Assembly (NCBI RefSeq): GCF_016695175.1
Contig: NZ_CP068023.1
Coordinates: forward strand, 1,414,501-1,478,500
Direction of reading: 5' to 3'
Length of the DNA stretch: 64,000 bases
Source of the DNA: Pseudoalteromonas sp. GCY
GTDB lineage: Bacteria > Pseudomonadota > Gammaproteobacteria > Enterobacterales > Alteromonadaceae
Shown here: positions 36,339-45,977 of the stretch, one piece after another
Layout of the letters: each line of letters starts with the position of its first letter
Position numbering within the stretch: position 1 is the stretch's first letter
Position numbers and translations under genes: made by a program
The notes under the pieces: model-generated
Told to the model about the DNA's origin: nothing
What the model saw: only the letters and a program-made list of their open reading frames with translations
The model's database searches: none

Positions 36339-36853
36339 TGAGCAAGTTATATTGTTCACTTGTATTATTTGGCAGTCTCGCGGTGAGTACTCACTGTGTT
36401 GCACTACCAACTATTATTACTGGTGAAACCATTAATTTGACTAAATCCGACTTTGCCGTTATCAAAGAGCGATATAGTGTTAAAGATGGCGAACCCCAGT
36501 ATGCTGAAACTGGATATGAGTTTCCCTTTAAGACACTCATTATCGGCCAAAATAGCATATTGGACTTTAACCTCAGCGGTTCAGTATATAGTGCTTGGTA
36601 TTCGTCGAACTTCGCAATGGACTTTCAGTTATATTGTGAAAATACGTTAGTTGCTGAAGATAGGGCGTTTGGCGTTCGATATCAGCAAGTCAGCTATTCG
36701 GCGACGCCATATATCAATAGTAGATCAGTAGCGGTACCAGATGGTTGTGAATCTGGGAAGTTGGTCTTAACAAAGGTTGGGAATTTATCGCGTGCTTTTT
36801 ATACTCGTATACAAGATATCAACCTTAATTTGACTATCAACAAACCATACTAG
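36338..36853 (+). CDS. Small secreted protein, cluster paralogue 7
   Basis: A 171-residue exported protein (signal peptide cleaved near CVA at about 22). Motifs: LTKSDFAVI, ETGYEFPF, SAWYSSNFAMDFQLYCEN, AFGVRYQQVSYSATP, then GCESGKLVL and VGNLSRAFYTRIQDI. Its ATG overlaps the previous stop (TAATG), so paralogues 6 and 7 are translationally coupled. It is the last gene of the + strand cluster and is followed by a terminator. Confidence 0.82.
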   Translation: MSKLYCSLVLFGSLAVSTHCVALPTIITGETINLTKSDFAVIKERYSVKDGEPQYAETGYEFPFKTLIIGQNSILDFNLSGSVYSAWYSSNFAMDFQLYCENTLVAEDRAFGVRYQQVSYSATPYINSRSVAVPDGCESGKLVLTKVGNLSRAFYTRIQDINLNLTINKPY

Positions 36854-36863
36854 CACTACGTTC

Positions 36864-36902
36864 AAGGCCAGCTCCGAATTATTGTAGAGCTGGCCTTCTT
36901 TT
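36864..36902 (+). terminator. Terminator closing the secreted-protein cluster
   Basis: AAGGCCAGCTC (36864-36874) pairs perfectly with GAGCTGGCCTT (36887-36897), 12-nt loop, followed by CTTTT. It separates the cluster from the convergent protease pair. Confidence 0.88.
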
Positions 36903-36921
36903 AGTGTAGCAACAGTCTTGC

Positions 36922-37458
36922 TTAGAACGCTCGCTCTAAGCTGCCAAGTAACTCAACCTCAGCAACTGCAACTTGTTCTAACTTGCTTAGTTCCAGTGCA
37001 AGCTTATTCAGTTCAATATTATTTGATCTTGGTTTAACTAGAGCAATCTTATTTTCGAAGTCTCGTAAAATAATGAGATCGAACTTGTTTGCAATACTTT
37101 GTAGGTCACCATTATATTTAATTTCCAGATTGCCAGAAACTACCCGCTTGTTTCCTTGCTTGTCGGAAAGTACATCTCCTTTATAATAACCAACTTCGCG
37201 TATCGGGGCTGATTTTACATAGGCAATATCATGATGCACTCTAACTGTCTTTTCGGGTGCTGCAATCGCAGCTGGTAGAGCCTTTAGTCTTGCTTCTTTA
37301 GTTAAAACTGCGGTTTCAGCGGTATCTTTTACTTTTTTCAACGTTGCTACATCAACGGCTTTTAGTTCTAATGGCTTAAGCTCAGAGGTCATGACGTTTG
37401 CTAGTGTGTTCATTGAAATTACTGAGACAGAAGCCAAAAATAGTTTTTTTACATTCAT
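36922..37458 (-). CDS. Exported companion protein of the S8 protease
   Basis: A 178-residue protein with a signal peptide (about 1-21). Its N-terminal half is Lys/Ala-rich, followed by a small alpha/beta domain (about 110-178) ending AVAEVELLGSLERAF. It lies 12 nt downstream of the S8 protease in the same operon. The compact C-terminal domain and the position suggest a dedicated chaperone or inhibitor, comparable to the ORF2 chaperone encoded next to the Aeromonas sobria kexin-like serine protease. This is inference from context, not from recognised sequence identity. Confidence 0.75.
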   Translation of the reverse strand: MNVKKLFLASVSVISMNTLANVMTSELKPLELKAVDVATLKKVKDTAETAVLTKEARLKALPAAIAAPEKTVRVHHDIAYVKSAPIREVGYYKGDVLSDKQGNKRVVSGNLEIKYNGDLQSIANKFDLIILRDFENKIALVKPRSNNIELNKLALELSKLEQVAVAEVELLGSLERAF

Positions 37459-37470
37459 TTTAATTACCTC

Positions 37471-39894
37471 TTACTTACGCCCGATAACTCTTAAACCCCA
37501 ACCCTCAAGAGTCGAAGGTTCTGAGTTTGCAAATACAATACTAGCTTTATTAGCCTTATTTAAATAGTTCACTTGGTCCGGCTTATCAGTGTCCACAGCT
37601 CTTACAGTCCAAGTCCCCTTTGCCTGCTCACCATAAAATGCATTGCTTAAAAAGTGTACTGAAGGTAGTTGCACATAGCCTGAACGATAGTAACCATCTA
37701 GGATTGCGGGCATTAAGTGGGCATGTTTAGACGCAAGTACAATTGCCTTGGTACCCGATGGAGAAGTTACTTCAAGTGCTAGATCAGTACCAGCGGAGCT
37801 CGCGGTATCACCAGGAATACTTGAATTACTATATAGTGCCATTTCTGGGTTTGAAATCGTAAAGCGGAACTGCATCGACTCTACCGTCATTTCATCATCT
37901 AATACGATATTATGCGTAACACCTTGTGCATCGTTATCTGGAATCGTAAGGTCCAAACTTGGGGTTGTTGGCACGACAAGCTCAGGAAACCCATTAGCAT
38001 CGATTTTGGTTTCCAATATTTGACTACCAGCATCGATCCACTCAGAGGAAATTTGTGCTCCTAAGTCAGTCTTGTAGTTCATCGCCATTTTGACTGCTTT
38101 GCCTGCATTCGCAAGGCCAAACCCATAGTAGTTATTAAAATGGTAACCTGCAGCATTTTTCACCCAACCTAAATGTGCAATGAATTCGCCGGTTGGTGTT
38201 GCTAATTTAACTTGACTATTTTCTGGATCATTTTTGACCGCAGTCGTAGCTAAAATATGACGAATGTCTCTTGCGCTCAGATCTGGATTGGCCTCGAGTA
38301 TCAAAGCAATCACACCAGAGGTGTTGGGAGCGGCTGAAGAAGTACCATTCATCGTATTTGTATAATTGCAGTTTGCATTCTGTGGATGGCCAGGGTAATT
38401 GAAGTTGGCAAAGCCCTCAACAAATGCTTGCGAGCCATATTTGTACAGCTCTTCTATTCCAGCAAAGCTTGAGTAGCCTTCCAAGCATGTCATCTCGTCT
38501 GTTGTGACCATCGCAGGAGCAAATGCCCCGTATTCACCACCTGGCGCTGAAATAAATAGAGCACTACCAGCAGAAGAGTAACTCGACTTCTTACCATTTG
38601 CAGCAATAGCTGCAACTGTTAAGCTATGCGGCGAGCGGCTGGCTTGAGAAACGTTTACATCAATACAGCCTAATCCGATACTGGCGACATTCGTTCTTTT
38701 ACAGTAGTCACCATTATGTGAACCATTAACAAACTCGTTCCCAGCAGCGACGATACTTAAGGCTCCTTTACCGTCTCTTAGAGTCGAAGGTGCATAGGCG
38801 AAGAGTGATTCTCTAACTTCGTTTTCTGGTAAAAAATGGGCAGGGCTATAGCCATAGCTTCTGTTAAATAAGACATTTTCATCTTTACGGATACCGCTAC
38901 CATCCATGCCGTGAATAATGGCTAAATCGATTAGGCCACCGCGTTGATAATCTAAGTAGTTAATACTAATAAGGCTTGAATCCGGAGCCACACCTCGCCC
39001 GCCGAGTCCATTCCACCCCTTAGCTGCGATTAACCCTGAAACAGCGGTGCCGTGCGCTTCAATATCATTTTTTTCGTATACTTCTTCAATATTACCGTCT
39101 TTGTCTTCTTGCTCAGTCCAATATCCAGTCATAGTCGGATCGGTAGGATCGCTTGCATTCGGAAGAAGGTTAATTGAACGACCTGGAAGTACATTATCGC
39201 TCAAATCTTCATGGCCGATATTTGTGCCGTGGTCAACAACTACGGAAATGATGCCTTTACCTGTGATCCCTAACGCATGTGCTTCTGCGACATTTAGGTC
39301 GTTACCTGCTATTTTGCTACCTACGAATGAATCTCTAAGTTTTTGCTCTTCGGCTTTGAGCTCATCTTCTGATGCAGAACTACCCAGTCTACGTTTGGCC
39401 ATTTGTTCTACGAGTACTTCGCTTTGTGAGAATGCTGACTGTTCAGTGTTTCTTAAATGCCACTGTTGGTATGCAAGCGGATCTGTAATTGATGCAGGGA
39501 TCTCAATGCTACCATTTGCAGATTTACCTTTGGCTGTAACGGTATATTTAATTGTTGCTGCTTCGCCTGTAAGCGGTAAGTAATCAAACGTAGAGATGCT
39601 CTTTAGTGTTAAAACACCGTGTGGCAATGTATAAACATTGTCTACCGGTGTTATCTCAGTTTCACCATCAAATATTGCGATTGAAAGGTTATCACTATCT
39701 GGATCTGAAGCCTGAATTGTACCTGAAATGGTCTGCCAGTGTTTCACATTCTCTAGCTGAGTCACACCAGCTTGAGGTGAACGGTCAACTTGTTGCGCAG
39801 TGTTAGCATTATCTTTATCACTGCCACCACAGGCTGATAGGGCTAAAACTATCGCTGTCGATAGCGCCGTGTATTTAAATTTATTGTTATTCAT
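37471..39894 (-). CDS. Kexin-like S8 serine protease lipoprotein with P-domain
   Basis: A protein of 807 residues with lipobox LSAC (Cys22) and a beta domain (about 38-135). A kexin-like entry (ITDPLAYQQWHLRNTEQ) leads to the subtilase domain with Asp221 (VVDHGTN), His281 (EAHGTAVSG), oxyanion Asn386 (AAGNEF) and nucleophile Ser519 (MNGTSSAAP). A C-terminal P/homo-B-type domain (about 660-807, TSPSGT and the closing GWGLRVIGRK) ends it. I choose ATG 39894, which has AAAGGT upstream and puts the lipobox at the right place; the longer frame begins at 39936. Likely anchored to the outer membrane or surface, processing exported substrates. Confidence 0.92.
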   Translation of the reverse strand: MNNNKFKYTALSTAIVLALSACGGSDKDNANTAQQVDRSPQAGVTQLENVKHWQTISGTIQASDPDSDNLSIAIFDGETEITPVDNVYTLPHGVLTLKSISTFDYLPLTGEAATIKYTVTAKGKSANGSIEIPASITDPLAYQQWHLRNTEQSAFSQSEVLVEQMAKRRLGSSASEDELKAEEQKLRDSFVGSKIAGNDLNVAEAHALGITGKGIISVVVDHGTNIGHEDLSDNVLPGRSINLLPNASDPTDPTMTGYWTEQEDKDGNIEEVYEKNDIEAHGTAVSGLIAAKGWNGLGGRGVAPDSSLISINYLDYQRGGLIDLAIIHGMDGSGIRKDENVLFNRSYGYSPAHFLPENEVRESLFAYAPSTLRDGKGALSIVAAGNEFVNGSHNGDYCKRTNVASIGLGCIDVNVSQASRSPHSLTVAAIAANGKKSSYSSAGSALFISAPGGEYGAFAPAMVTTDEMTCLEGYSSFAGIEELYKYGSQAFVEGFANFNYPGHPQNANCNYTNTMNGTSSAAPNTSGVIALILEANPDLSARDIRHILATTAVKNDPENSQVKLATPTGEFIAHLGWVKNAAGYHFNNYYGFGLANAGKAVKMAMNYKTDLGAQISSEWIDAGSQILETKIDANGFPELVVPTTPSLDLTIPDNDAQGVTHNIVLDDEMTVESMQFRFTISNPEMALYSNSSIPGDTASSAGTDLALEVTSPSGTKAIVLASKHAHLMPAILDGYYRSGYVQLPSVHFLSNAFYGEQAKGTWTVRAVDTDKPDQVNYLNKANKASIVFANSEPSTLEGWGLRVIGRK

Positions 39895-40128
39895 GTTATT
39901 TACCTTTGTACTCTTTACGGCAACAAATGTACTCAAGTAAATTTATGTTAGCAATTTTATAATTTATTTGTTTGTAATAACGATGTGAATAAGAATTATT
40001 TTTTATTAATACTTTCAAGTAGTTAATGGCATTGAAAACGAATGTAAATGGTAGCTAAGAAAGCTGAAAAAACAAACAGGTTAGAGGAGTATTTAACCTG
40101 TTTGCTTGTAATCATTGGCGGGAAGCTA

Positions 40129-40359
40129 TTATAGATTGTTGATATCCTTTTTAACTTGATAACCTTCGTCGGTCACAATCTGCTCAAGAATGGCAACTCT
40201 TGATTTCAAAGCATTAAGCTCTGCGTGCAACTGGTCTCGTTCTTTTTGGCTTTGCGAATCTAATTTTTTGTATTCTAAACGGCGTTTATACATTTCGCTA
40301 AGTATGCCTCCACCAACGCTAATAAGTACAATTAAAAAAACCATCGTAGTGCCGGACAT
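40129..40359 (-). CDS. PspB-like small membrane protein
   Basis: A 76-residue protein with one N-terminal membrane helix (about 4-22), then a basic Arg/Lys stretch and a coiled coil ending AILEQIVTDEGYQVKKDI. The ending resembles PspB (LESILDAE). In E. coli, PspB with PspC activates the phage-shock response, but no pspA, pspC or pspF is nearby. The start is ATG 40359 with GGAG 10 nt upstream; TTG 40365 is an alternative. Function is inferred from shape only. Confidence 0.75.
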   Translation of the reverse strand: MSGTTMVFLIVLISVGGGILSEMYKRRLEYKKLDSQSQKERDQLHAELNALKSRVAILEQIVTDEGYQVKKDINNL

Positions 40360-40720
40360 AATCAATTTACTCCTTTTTTGTTGATAATTGATGCTGATAT
40401 TTAGCTTAGTCGTATTTTATCCATCTATTAACGCATGGATGTAAATAGCCTGAATTTCTGATAATGCTTATTTATCATGGATCTTGTGGAAATTATTCCA
40501 TGGTAACTACATATTGCCTTTACTAAATGACAATAGATACTTTTGCGTTAGCAAGGTGATTAAGTGCTATCACTGTTAAAACTCTATTGTTGTAACAGGC
40601 AGTGGCTACATAAAGGTTTTGACCACAATGCGCTATGTTAACTTCTTACTCTGGTCTAAAGTTAAATATTCATGCTTATAAAAAGTAAAATAAAATCAGT
40701 AAGTTAATCTGTATGCACCA
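40360..40720. other. Intergenic region upstream of the PspB-like gene
   Basis: About 360 nt of AT-rich sequence with no gene or RNA that I can support. It should contain the promoter of the - strand PspB-like gene. Confidence 0.5.
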
Positions 40721-40760
40721 TAAAAAATGGCACCATGATTTGTCATCATGATGCCATTAA
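40718..40760 (-). terminator. Terminator after sdaA
   Basis: On the - strand, AATGGCATCATGAT and ATCATGGTGCCATT form a 14-nt stem with one mismatch, followed by a T-run (ATTTTTTAT). It lies 30-70 nt after the sdaA stop. Confidence 0.8.
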
Positions 40761-40791
40761 GTCATCTATAAAGTGAACTGACAATTGTCAG

Positions 40792-42168
40792 TTAGCACTC
40801 AATAATATTTACTGCCAATCCACCGCGTGCGGTTTCTTTGTACTTGGTTTTCATGTCGTTACCGGTATCAAGCATCGTTTTAATCACTTTATCTAGTGAC
40901 ACTTTTTGATCGCCCGTACCGCGTAAAGCAAGACGAGATGCATTAATGGCTTTAATAGAACCCATCGCATTACGCTCAATACATGGAACTTGCACAAGCC
41001 CACCGACAGGGTCGCAGGTTAGACCCAGATTATGCTCCATACCAATCTCGGCGGCATTCTCGACGTGTATGACGTTACCACCCATTATTTCGGTTAGAGC
41101 GCCAGCAGCCATTGAGCACGCAACACCTACTTCACCTTGGCATCCAACTTCAGCGCCAGAAATTGAGGCATTCTTTTTATATAAGATCCCAATTGCGGCT
41201 GCGGTAAGTAGGTAGCGTGTGGCAATCTCTATATCCACTTCTTTGATAAAAGTGTGATAGTACATTAACACCGCTGGAAGAATACCGGCTGCACCATTGG
41301 TTGGTGCGGTCACTACGCGGCCGCCCGCTGCATTTTCTTCATTGACTGCAAGTGCAAACAAATCCACCCAATCCATTGCGCGCAGTGGATCTTGGTGCGT
41401 TTCTACACTGAGTTTTAAATACAGGCTAGGTGCACGACGACGAACCTTTAAACCGCCCGGTAAAATACCTTCGGTTTTCATACCACGTTCAATACAAGCT
41501 TTCATTACCTGCCAGATGTGGAATAGCGTTTCTTTGATTTCAGATTCTTTACGTAGAGTTTTCTCGTTGGCCATCATTAACGAAGACACACTGAGCCCTG
41601 ACTCTTTACACATTTCTAGTAGCTCGGCGGCTGAATTGAATGGGTAAGGTGCCGGGTTTTCTGTTCTGATATCTAGCGCCGCTTGCTTTTCAGCCTCAAA
41701 ATTCTGATCGGTAACGATAAAGCCACCACCAATCGAATAGTAAATTTGGCTATGAGCAAGCTCTTCGCCTTTATATGCTTTAATTTCCATTGCATTGGAG
41801 TGCTTAGGCAGCGTTTTACGACGGTGAAAAACAATCGCGCCTTGCTTAGGAAATTTTACTTTATGTTGCTTGTCGAGATAGATAACCTGTTCATTTTCTA
41901 TGGTTTCTAAGATCTCTGGTACTAGATCTGCATCTATGGTCTCAGGGTCGTAACCCGCAAGTCCCAAAATAACAGCTTTGCCAGAGCCGTGGCCAATACC
42001 TGTTTGGCCTAAAGAACCGAACAGTTCCACTTTCACCGAAGTGATATCATCAACGATGCCTTGTGCCTGAAGGTCTTGTACGAATAACCTAGAAGCACGC
42101 ATTGGTCCCACTGTATGAGAGGAAGAAGGGCCAATACCGATACTAAACATATCGAATGCACTGATCAT
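40792..42168 (-). CDS. sdaA: L-serine ammonia-lyase (iron-sulfur), SdaA type
   Basis: Single-chain L-serine deaminase of 458 residues, converting L-serine to pyruvate and ammonia with a [4Fe-4S] cluster. The N-terminal beta domain ([19 protein letters not shown] at about 7-25) and C-terminal alpha domain ([56 protein letters not shown]) are both present, with cluster Cys in the last two. The length is standard. Its own terminator follows; 168 nt separate it from nudL, so it is probably transcribed separately. Confidence 0.96.
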   Translation of the reverse strand: MISAFDMFSIGIGPSSSHTVGPMRASRLFVQDLQAQGIVDDITSVKVELFGSLGQTGIGHGSGKAVILGLAGYDPETIDADLVPEILETIENEQVIYLDKQHKVKFPKQGAIVFHRRKTLPKHSNAMEIKAYKGEELAHSQIYYSIGGGFIVTDQNFEAEKQAALDIRTENPAPYPFNSAAELLEMCKESGLSVSSLMMANEKTLRKESEIKETLFHIWQVMKACIERGMKTEGILPGGLKVRRRAPSLYLKLSVETHQDPLRAMDWVDLFALAVNEENAAGGRVVTAPTNGAAGILPAVLMYYHTFIKEVDIEIATRYLLTAAAIGILYKKNASISGAEVGCQGEVGVACSMAAGALTEIMGGNVIHVENAAEIGMEHNLGLTCDPVGGLVQVPCIERNAMGSIKAINASRLALRGTGDQKVSLDKVIKTMLDTGNDMKTKYKETARGGLAVNIIEC

Positions 42169-42336
42169 AAATTTTACTCACATTGCCTTTAAAACGGACG
42201 CCATCATAACGTGTCTACTTAGGGAAGTAACCCATAATCGGCAAAAGTATATGCCAGTTTTGCAGTAAGCATGATAGAAAGGTCTCTAATCTGCAAGGTG
42301 GAGGTGGATTTTAAAAAAGGTCTTACCAGTTAAGGG

Positions 42337-42897
42337 CTAAAATAGGGCGGTGAACTGTTTGACGATTTTTGCCGTTGCGCCCCACAGTAAGCCGTGCGGT
42401 GTCATAAATCCGTCGAGTGAAACTGGTTTGCCTTTATTGGTAAAATGGAAGGTTCGCCAATTCTTGGCCGTGCTTAATTGGTTTAATGGCACTGTAAAGG
42501 TTTGTTGCACTTCGTCGCTTTTATTCGCCCAAGTCGCATCTTGTTGTACAGAAGCAACAACGGGGGTGATTTGGTAGCCAGTGAGCGTTTGCATAAACGG
42601 CAATATGCCCAGTACTTGAGACTCAGAGATTGTCAGACCTATCTCTTCTTCGGTTTCGCGCAGTGCTGTGTTGATGATATTGCTATCTTGTTGTTCGACT
42701 TTGCCGCCCGGAAAGCAAATTTGACTCGGGTGGCTCGGTAATTCGCTGCTGCGTTTGCAAAACAACAGGTGGGCTCGAGTGTTTACATCAACAATAGGAA
42801 TAAGCACCGCACTTTGCTTTAGAGTATGCAGTGTGGTTGATGTTTGCGCCATGATGGGCGCCAACATAAATTGCGATATAACCTGATCAATCTTCAT
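42337..42897 (-). CDS. nudL: CoA pyrophosphatase NudL (Nudix hydrolase)
   Basis: A 186-residue Nudix protein with the CoA-pyrophosphatase signature LLFCKRSSELPSHPSQICFPGG running into the Nudix box GGKVEQQ...ALRETEEEIGL. It should hydrolyse CoA and acyl-CoA to 3',5'-ADP and 4'-phosphopantetheine. The start overlaps the end of pabB by 11 nt, the common pabB-nudL pairing in this group. Confidence 0.93.
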   Translation of the reverse strand: MKIDQVISQFMLAPIMAQTSTTLHTLKQSAVLIPIVDVNTRAHLLFCKRSSELPSHPSQICFPGGKVEQQDSNIINTALRETEEEIGLTISESQVLGILPFMQTLTGYQITPVVASVQQDATWANKSDEVQQTFTVPLNQLSTAKNWRTFHFTNKGKPVSLDGFMTPHGLLWGATAKIVKQFTALF

Positions 42898-44236
42898 TTA
42901 ATACCGGGAGGATTTTATTCACTTTGTGGTAAGTCTCTTCAAATTCTAACTGTACTTGAGAGTCTTTGACTATACCACCACCTGCCCAGCAATGTATCTT
43001 ATTTTGATGACAAACCAGCGTTCTGATAGTGATAGAGGTATCCATGTTACCACAGGCGCTGAGGTAACCGATTGAGCCGCAGTAAACGCTGCGTCTGTGC
43101 GGTTCTAGCTCTTCGATGATCTCCATGGCGCGGATCTTAGGTGCACCTGTTATGGAGCCACCGGGGAAGGCGGCTTCGAGTTGATCAACAGCACATTTAC
43201 CCTGCGACAGCTTAGACGTTACCGTGCTCACTAGATGGTGAACCGCAGGAAAGCTCTCGATTGCGAAGAGTGATGGAACCGCAACAGAACCCGGTTCTGC
43301 CACCTTACCCAAGTCATTACGTAGAAGGTCTACTATCATGACATTCTCGGCTCGGTCTTTGCTGCTGTTTCTCAGTTTTTCAGCTTGCGCTATATCGGCG
43401 TCATAATTTGGTAACCTTGGCAGGGTGCCTTTAATCGGCTTAGTTTCTACAATGTTGTTTTTGACTTGGATGAAGCGTTCCGGCGACACAGAAACAATAG
43501 CACTATTGCCTAAGTTAAAAAATGCTGAGAAAGGCGCTTGGTTGTGATTTCGAAGCTTTTTATATGCTAACCACGGCGCGCCACAAAAGCCAGCACTAAA
43601 TCGTTGTGCTAGGTTTATTTGATAACAGTCACCACTTAGTAAATAAGATTGAATGCGCTCAAAATTTTGCTCGTATTGTGTTCTAGTCATGTTTGACTGC
43701 CACTGTGACGTCAGTCTAAATGGCTCAAAAATTGAGGCGTCCTCGAGCAGCCGCAAATACATCTCTAGCCTTTGTGTGTCAGGTTGCGACACATAAAACC
43801 AAGCTTTGAGTACTTTGTCATAAATTAACGCGTCTGGATACAAGCCAACACAGACATCAGGGAGCTTAATATCATGTTCTGCATAGTGTGGTATGTGTTC
43901 AATATAACGACCGAGATCATAGCCAAAATAACCAAGCCAACCGCCATTAAAAGGTAAATCATGGGGAGCACTGCAATTTCTAAACTGGGCAAGCTTATCT
44001 TTCATCACTGTGAAAATAGAATTACTCTGCAGTTCGCCGTCTAAAAATACATTTCCATCTTTAGCCTCAAGTAAATTAATTGGTGCAATCGCAATGATAT
44101 CGTAGCGGCTATTGATGTGATCAGAATCGCTGGAATCTAACAGGATAGCCTGAGATTCGTTTGCAAAGTGTTCAAATAATTCTATTGCATTATGCCTAAT
44201 GTCTAATTTTGTACAGTTTATTCGCTCGTTTATCAT
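42887..44236 (-). CDS. pabB: Aminodeoxychorismate synthase component I PabB
   Basis: A chorismate-utilising enzyme of 449 residues. It converts chorismate plus ammonia (from PabA) to 4-amino-4-deoxychorismate for folate synthesis. Characteristic segments: NGGWLGYFGYDLGRYIE, SGDCYQINLAQRF, ETKPIKGTLPR (with the ADC-synthase Lys), RAENVMIVDLLRNDLG and AAFPGGSITGAPKIRAMEIIEELEP. The PIKGT motif separates PabB from TrpE. It is divergent from the fumarase gene across about 160 nt. Confidence 0.95.
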   Translation of the reverse strand: MINERINCTKLDIRHNAIELFEHFANESQAILLDSSDSDHINSRYDIIAIAPINLLEAKDGNVFLDGELQSNSIFTVMKDKLAQFRNCSAPHDLPFNGGWLGYFGYDLGRYIEHIPHYAEHDIKLPDVCVGLYPDALIYDKVLKAWFYVSQPDTQRLEMYLRLLEDASIFEPFRLTSQWQSNMTRTQYEQNFERIQSYLLSGDCYQINLAQRFSAGFCGAPWLAYKKLRNHNQAPFSAFFNLGNSAIVSVSPERFIQVKNNIVETKPIKGTLPRLPNYDADIAQAEKLRNSSKDRAENVMIVDLLRNDLGKVAEPGSVAVPSLFAIESFPAVHHLVSTVTSKLSQGKCAVDQLEAAFPGGSITGAPKIRAMEIIEELEPHRRSVYCGSIGYLSACGNMDTSITIRTLVCHQNKIHCWAGGGIVKDSQVQLEFEETYHKVNKILPVLNED

Positions 44237-44400
44237 TTACTTGACCTGCAAAGCTAGCCCCAAACGGGCGGGGAGGTTATCATAGTTACCTGCTATTCCA
44301 TAGTTTAAGGTATTGAAATTGATTTTCTGACGCTGAATAACAACAATTGCCAGCGAAAGTTTCAATACCAAAAAATACCGTCGAAAATTGAGGAACCGTC

Positions 44401-45927
44401 ATGAGTACAATCCGTCAGCAAGACTTTATTGATAGCATTGAAGATGCGCTTCAATATATCTCATTTTACCACCCACTTGATTTTGTCCAAGCATTAGAAA
44501 AGGCCTACGAAAAAGAAGAAAGTAAGGCTGCGAAAGATGCAATTGCACAGATCTTAATTAACTCACGCATGTCAGCAGAAGGTAAGCGTCCGCTGTGTCA
44601 AGACACAGGGATCGTCACCTGCTTTGTTAAAGTCGGTATGGACGTTAAGTGGGATAAAACTGACTTGACGGTACAACAAATGGTAGATGAGGGAACTCGT
44701 CGTGCCTATATGAACCCAGATAACCCGCTACGTGCATCAATCGTTGCCGATCCGGCTGGTAGCCGTAAAAACACCAAAGACAATACGCCTTCGGTAGTAC
44801 ACATTGACTTAGTACCTGGTGCTGAAGTTGAAGTGATGATTGCAGCGAAGGGTGGCGGCTCTGAAAACAAAACCAAAATGGTGATGCTAAACCCATCAGA
44901 TGATGTTGCAGAATGGGTAGAAAAAACATTACCTGCAATGGGCGCTGGTTGGTGTCCTCCGGGCATGCTAGGTATAGGTATCGGTGGTACAGCAGAAAAA
45001 GCGGCTGTATTGGCAAAAGAGTCTTTAATGGATCCGGTTGATATCCATGAACTGATGGAACGTGGTGCCGAAACCGCAGAAGAAAAACTGCGTCTAGAAA
45101 TTTTTGAACGTGCAAACAAACTTGGTATTGGGGCACAAGGCCTTGGTGGTTTAACAACCGTTGTTGATGTAAAAATCAAAACAGCACCAACACACGCAGC
45201 GTCTAAGCCAGTTGTTATGATCCCTAACTGTGCCGCTACACGCCACGTACATTTCACACTAGATGGTTCAGGTCCTGCAGATCTAAAAGCACCAAAGCTC
45301 GAAGATTGGCCAGAAGTGACTTGGGAAGTGGGTGAAGATACGCGTCGTGTCAATCTAGATACTTTGACCAAAGCAGATATCCAAGAATGGAAAATGGGTG
45401 AAACCGTGTTGCTTTCAGGCAAGATCTTAACTGGTCGAGATGCAGCGCATAAACGTCTGCAAGAAATGATGAATTCTGGTCAAGGCTTGCCAGAAGGTGT
45501 CGATTTCACTAATAAGTTCATCTATTACGTGGGTCCAGTGGATGCTGTGGGGGACGAAGTCGTGGGTCCTGCAGGTCCTACCACATCTACACGTATGGAT
45601 AAGTTTACTGATCTGATGTTAGAGAAAACGGGTCTTATCGGCATGATCGGTAAAGCCGAGCGCGGACCTGCAACTGTTGAGTCAATCAAACAAAATAAAG
45701 CCGTGTATCTTATGGCTGTAGGTGGCGCAGCGTACTTAGTGGCTAAGGCAATTAAGAAATCACGTGTTGTGGCGTTTGAAGACTTAGGTATGGAAGCTAT
45801 TTATGAATTTGAAGTAGAAGACATGCCGGTGACGGTTGCCGTTGATAGCAATGGTGAGAATGCGCATACCCAAGGCCCAGCAATTTGGAAAGCACGAATT
45901 GAAGAGTTAGATAGCAAACTTAGTTAA
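44401..45927 (+). CDS. Fumarate hydratase, class I (iron-sulfur, single-chain)
   Basis: An oxygen-sensitive [4Fe-4S] fumarase of the FumA/FumB type, 508 residues, interconverting fumarate and malate in the TCA cycle. The N-terminal alpha part carries PLCQDTGIVTCF (cluster Cys), GGGSENKTKM, GWCPPGMLGIGIGG and IPNCAATRHVHF. The C-terminal swivelling beta part carries LLSGKILTGRDAAHKR and YYVGPVDAVGDEVVGPAGPTTSTRMDKF. Single gene with its own terminator. Confidence 0.95.
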   Translation: MSTIRQQDFIDSIEDALQYISFYHPLDFVQALEKAYEKEESKAAKDAIAQILINSRMSAEGKRPLCQDTGIVTCFVKVGMDVKWDKTDLTVQQMVDEGTRRAYMNPDNPLRASIVADPAGSRKNTKDNTPSVVHIDLVPGAEVEVMIAAKGGGSENKTKMVMLNPSDDVAEWVEKTLPAMGAGWCPPGMLGIGIGGTAEKAAVLAKESLMDPVDIHELMERGAETAEEKLRLEIFERANKLGIGAQGLGGLTTVVDVKIKTAPTHAASKPVVMIPNCAATRHVHFTLDGSGPADLKAPKLEDWPEVTWEVGEDTRRVNLDTLTKADIQEWKMGETVLLSGKILTGRDAAHKRLQEMMNSGQGLPEGVDFTNKFIYYVGPVDAVGDEVVGPAGPTTSTRMDKFTDLMLEKTGLIGMIGKAERGPATVESIKQNKAVYLMAVGGAAYLVAKAIKKSRVVAFEDLGMEAIYEFEVEDMPVTVAVDSNGENAHTQGPAIWKARIEELDSKLS

Positions 45928-45977
45928 TCAGCTATACATTGATGGAGAGTATAATAGGTACTTTCCACTTCAAACAT

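Noticed and set aside
25163..36853. Chaperone-usher or type IV pilus operon
   Set aside because: No usher, periplasmic chaperone, prepilin signal or secretion ATPase is present.
44645..45422. Antisense open frames in the fumarase gene
   Set aside because: Overlaps a full-length, well-conserved gene; no ribosome site; typical shadow.
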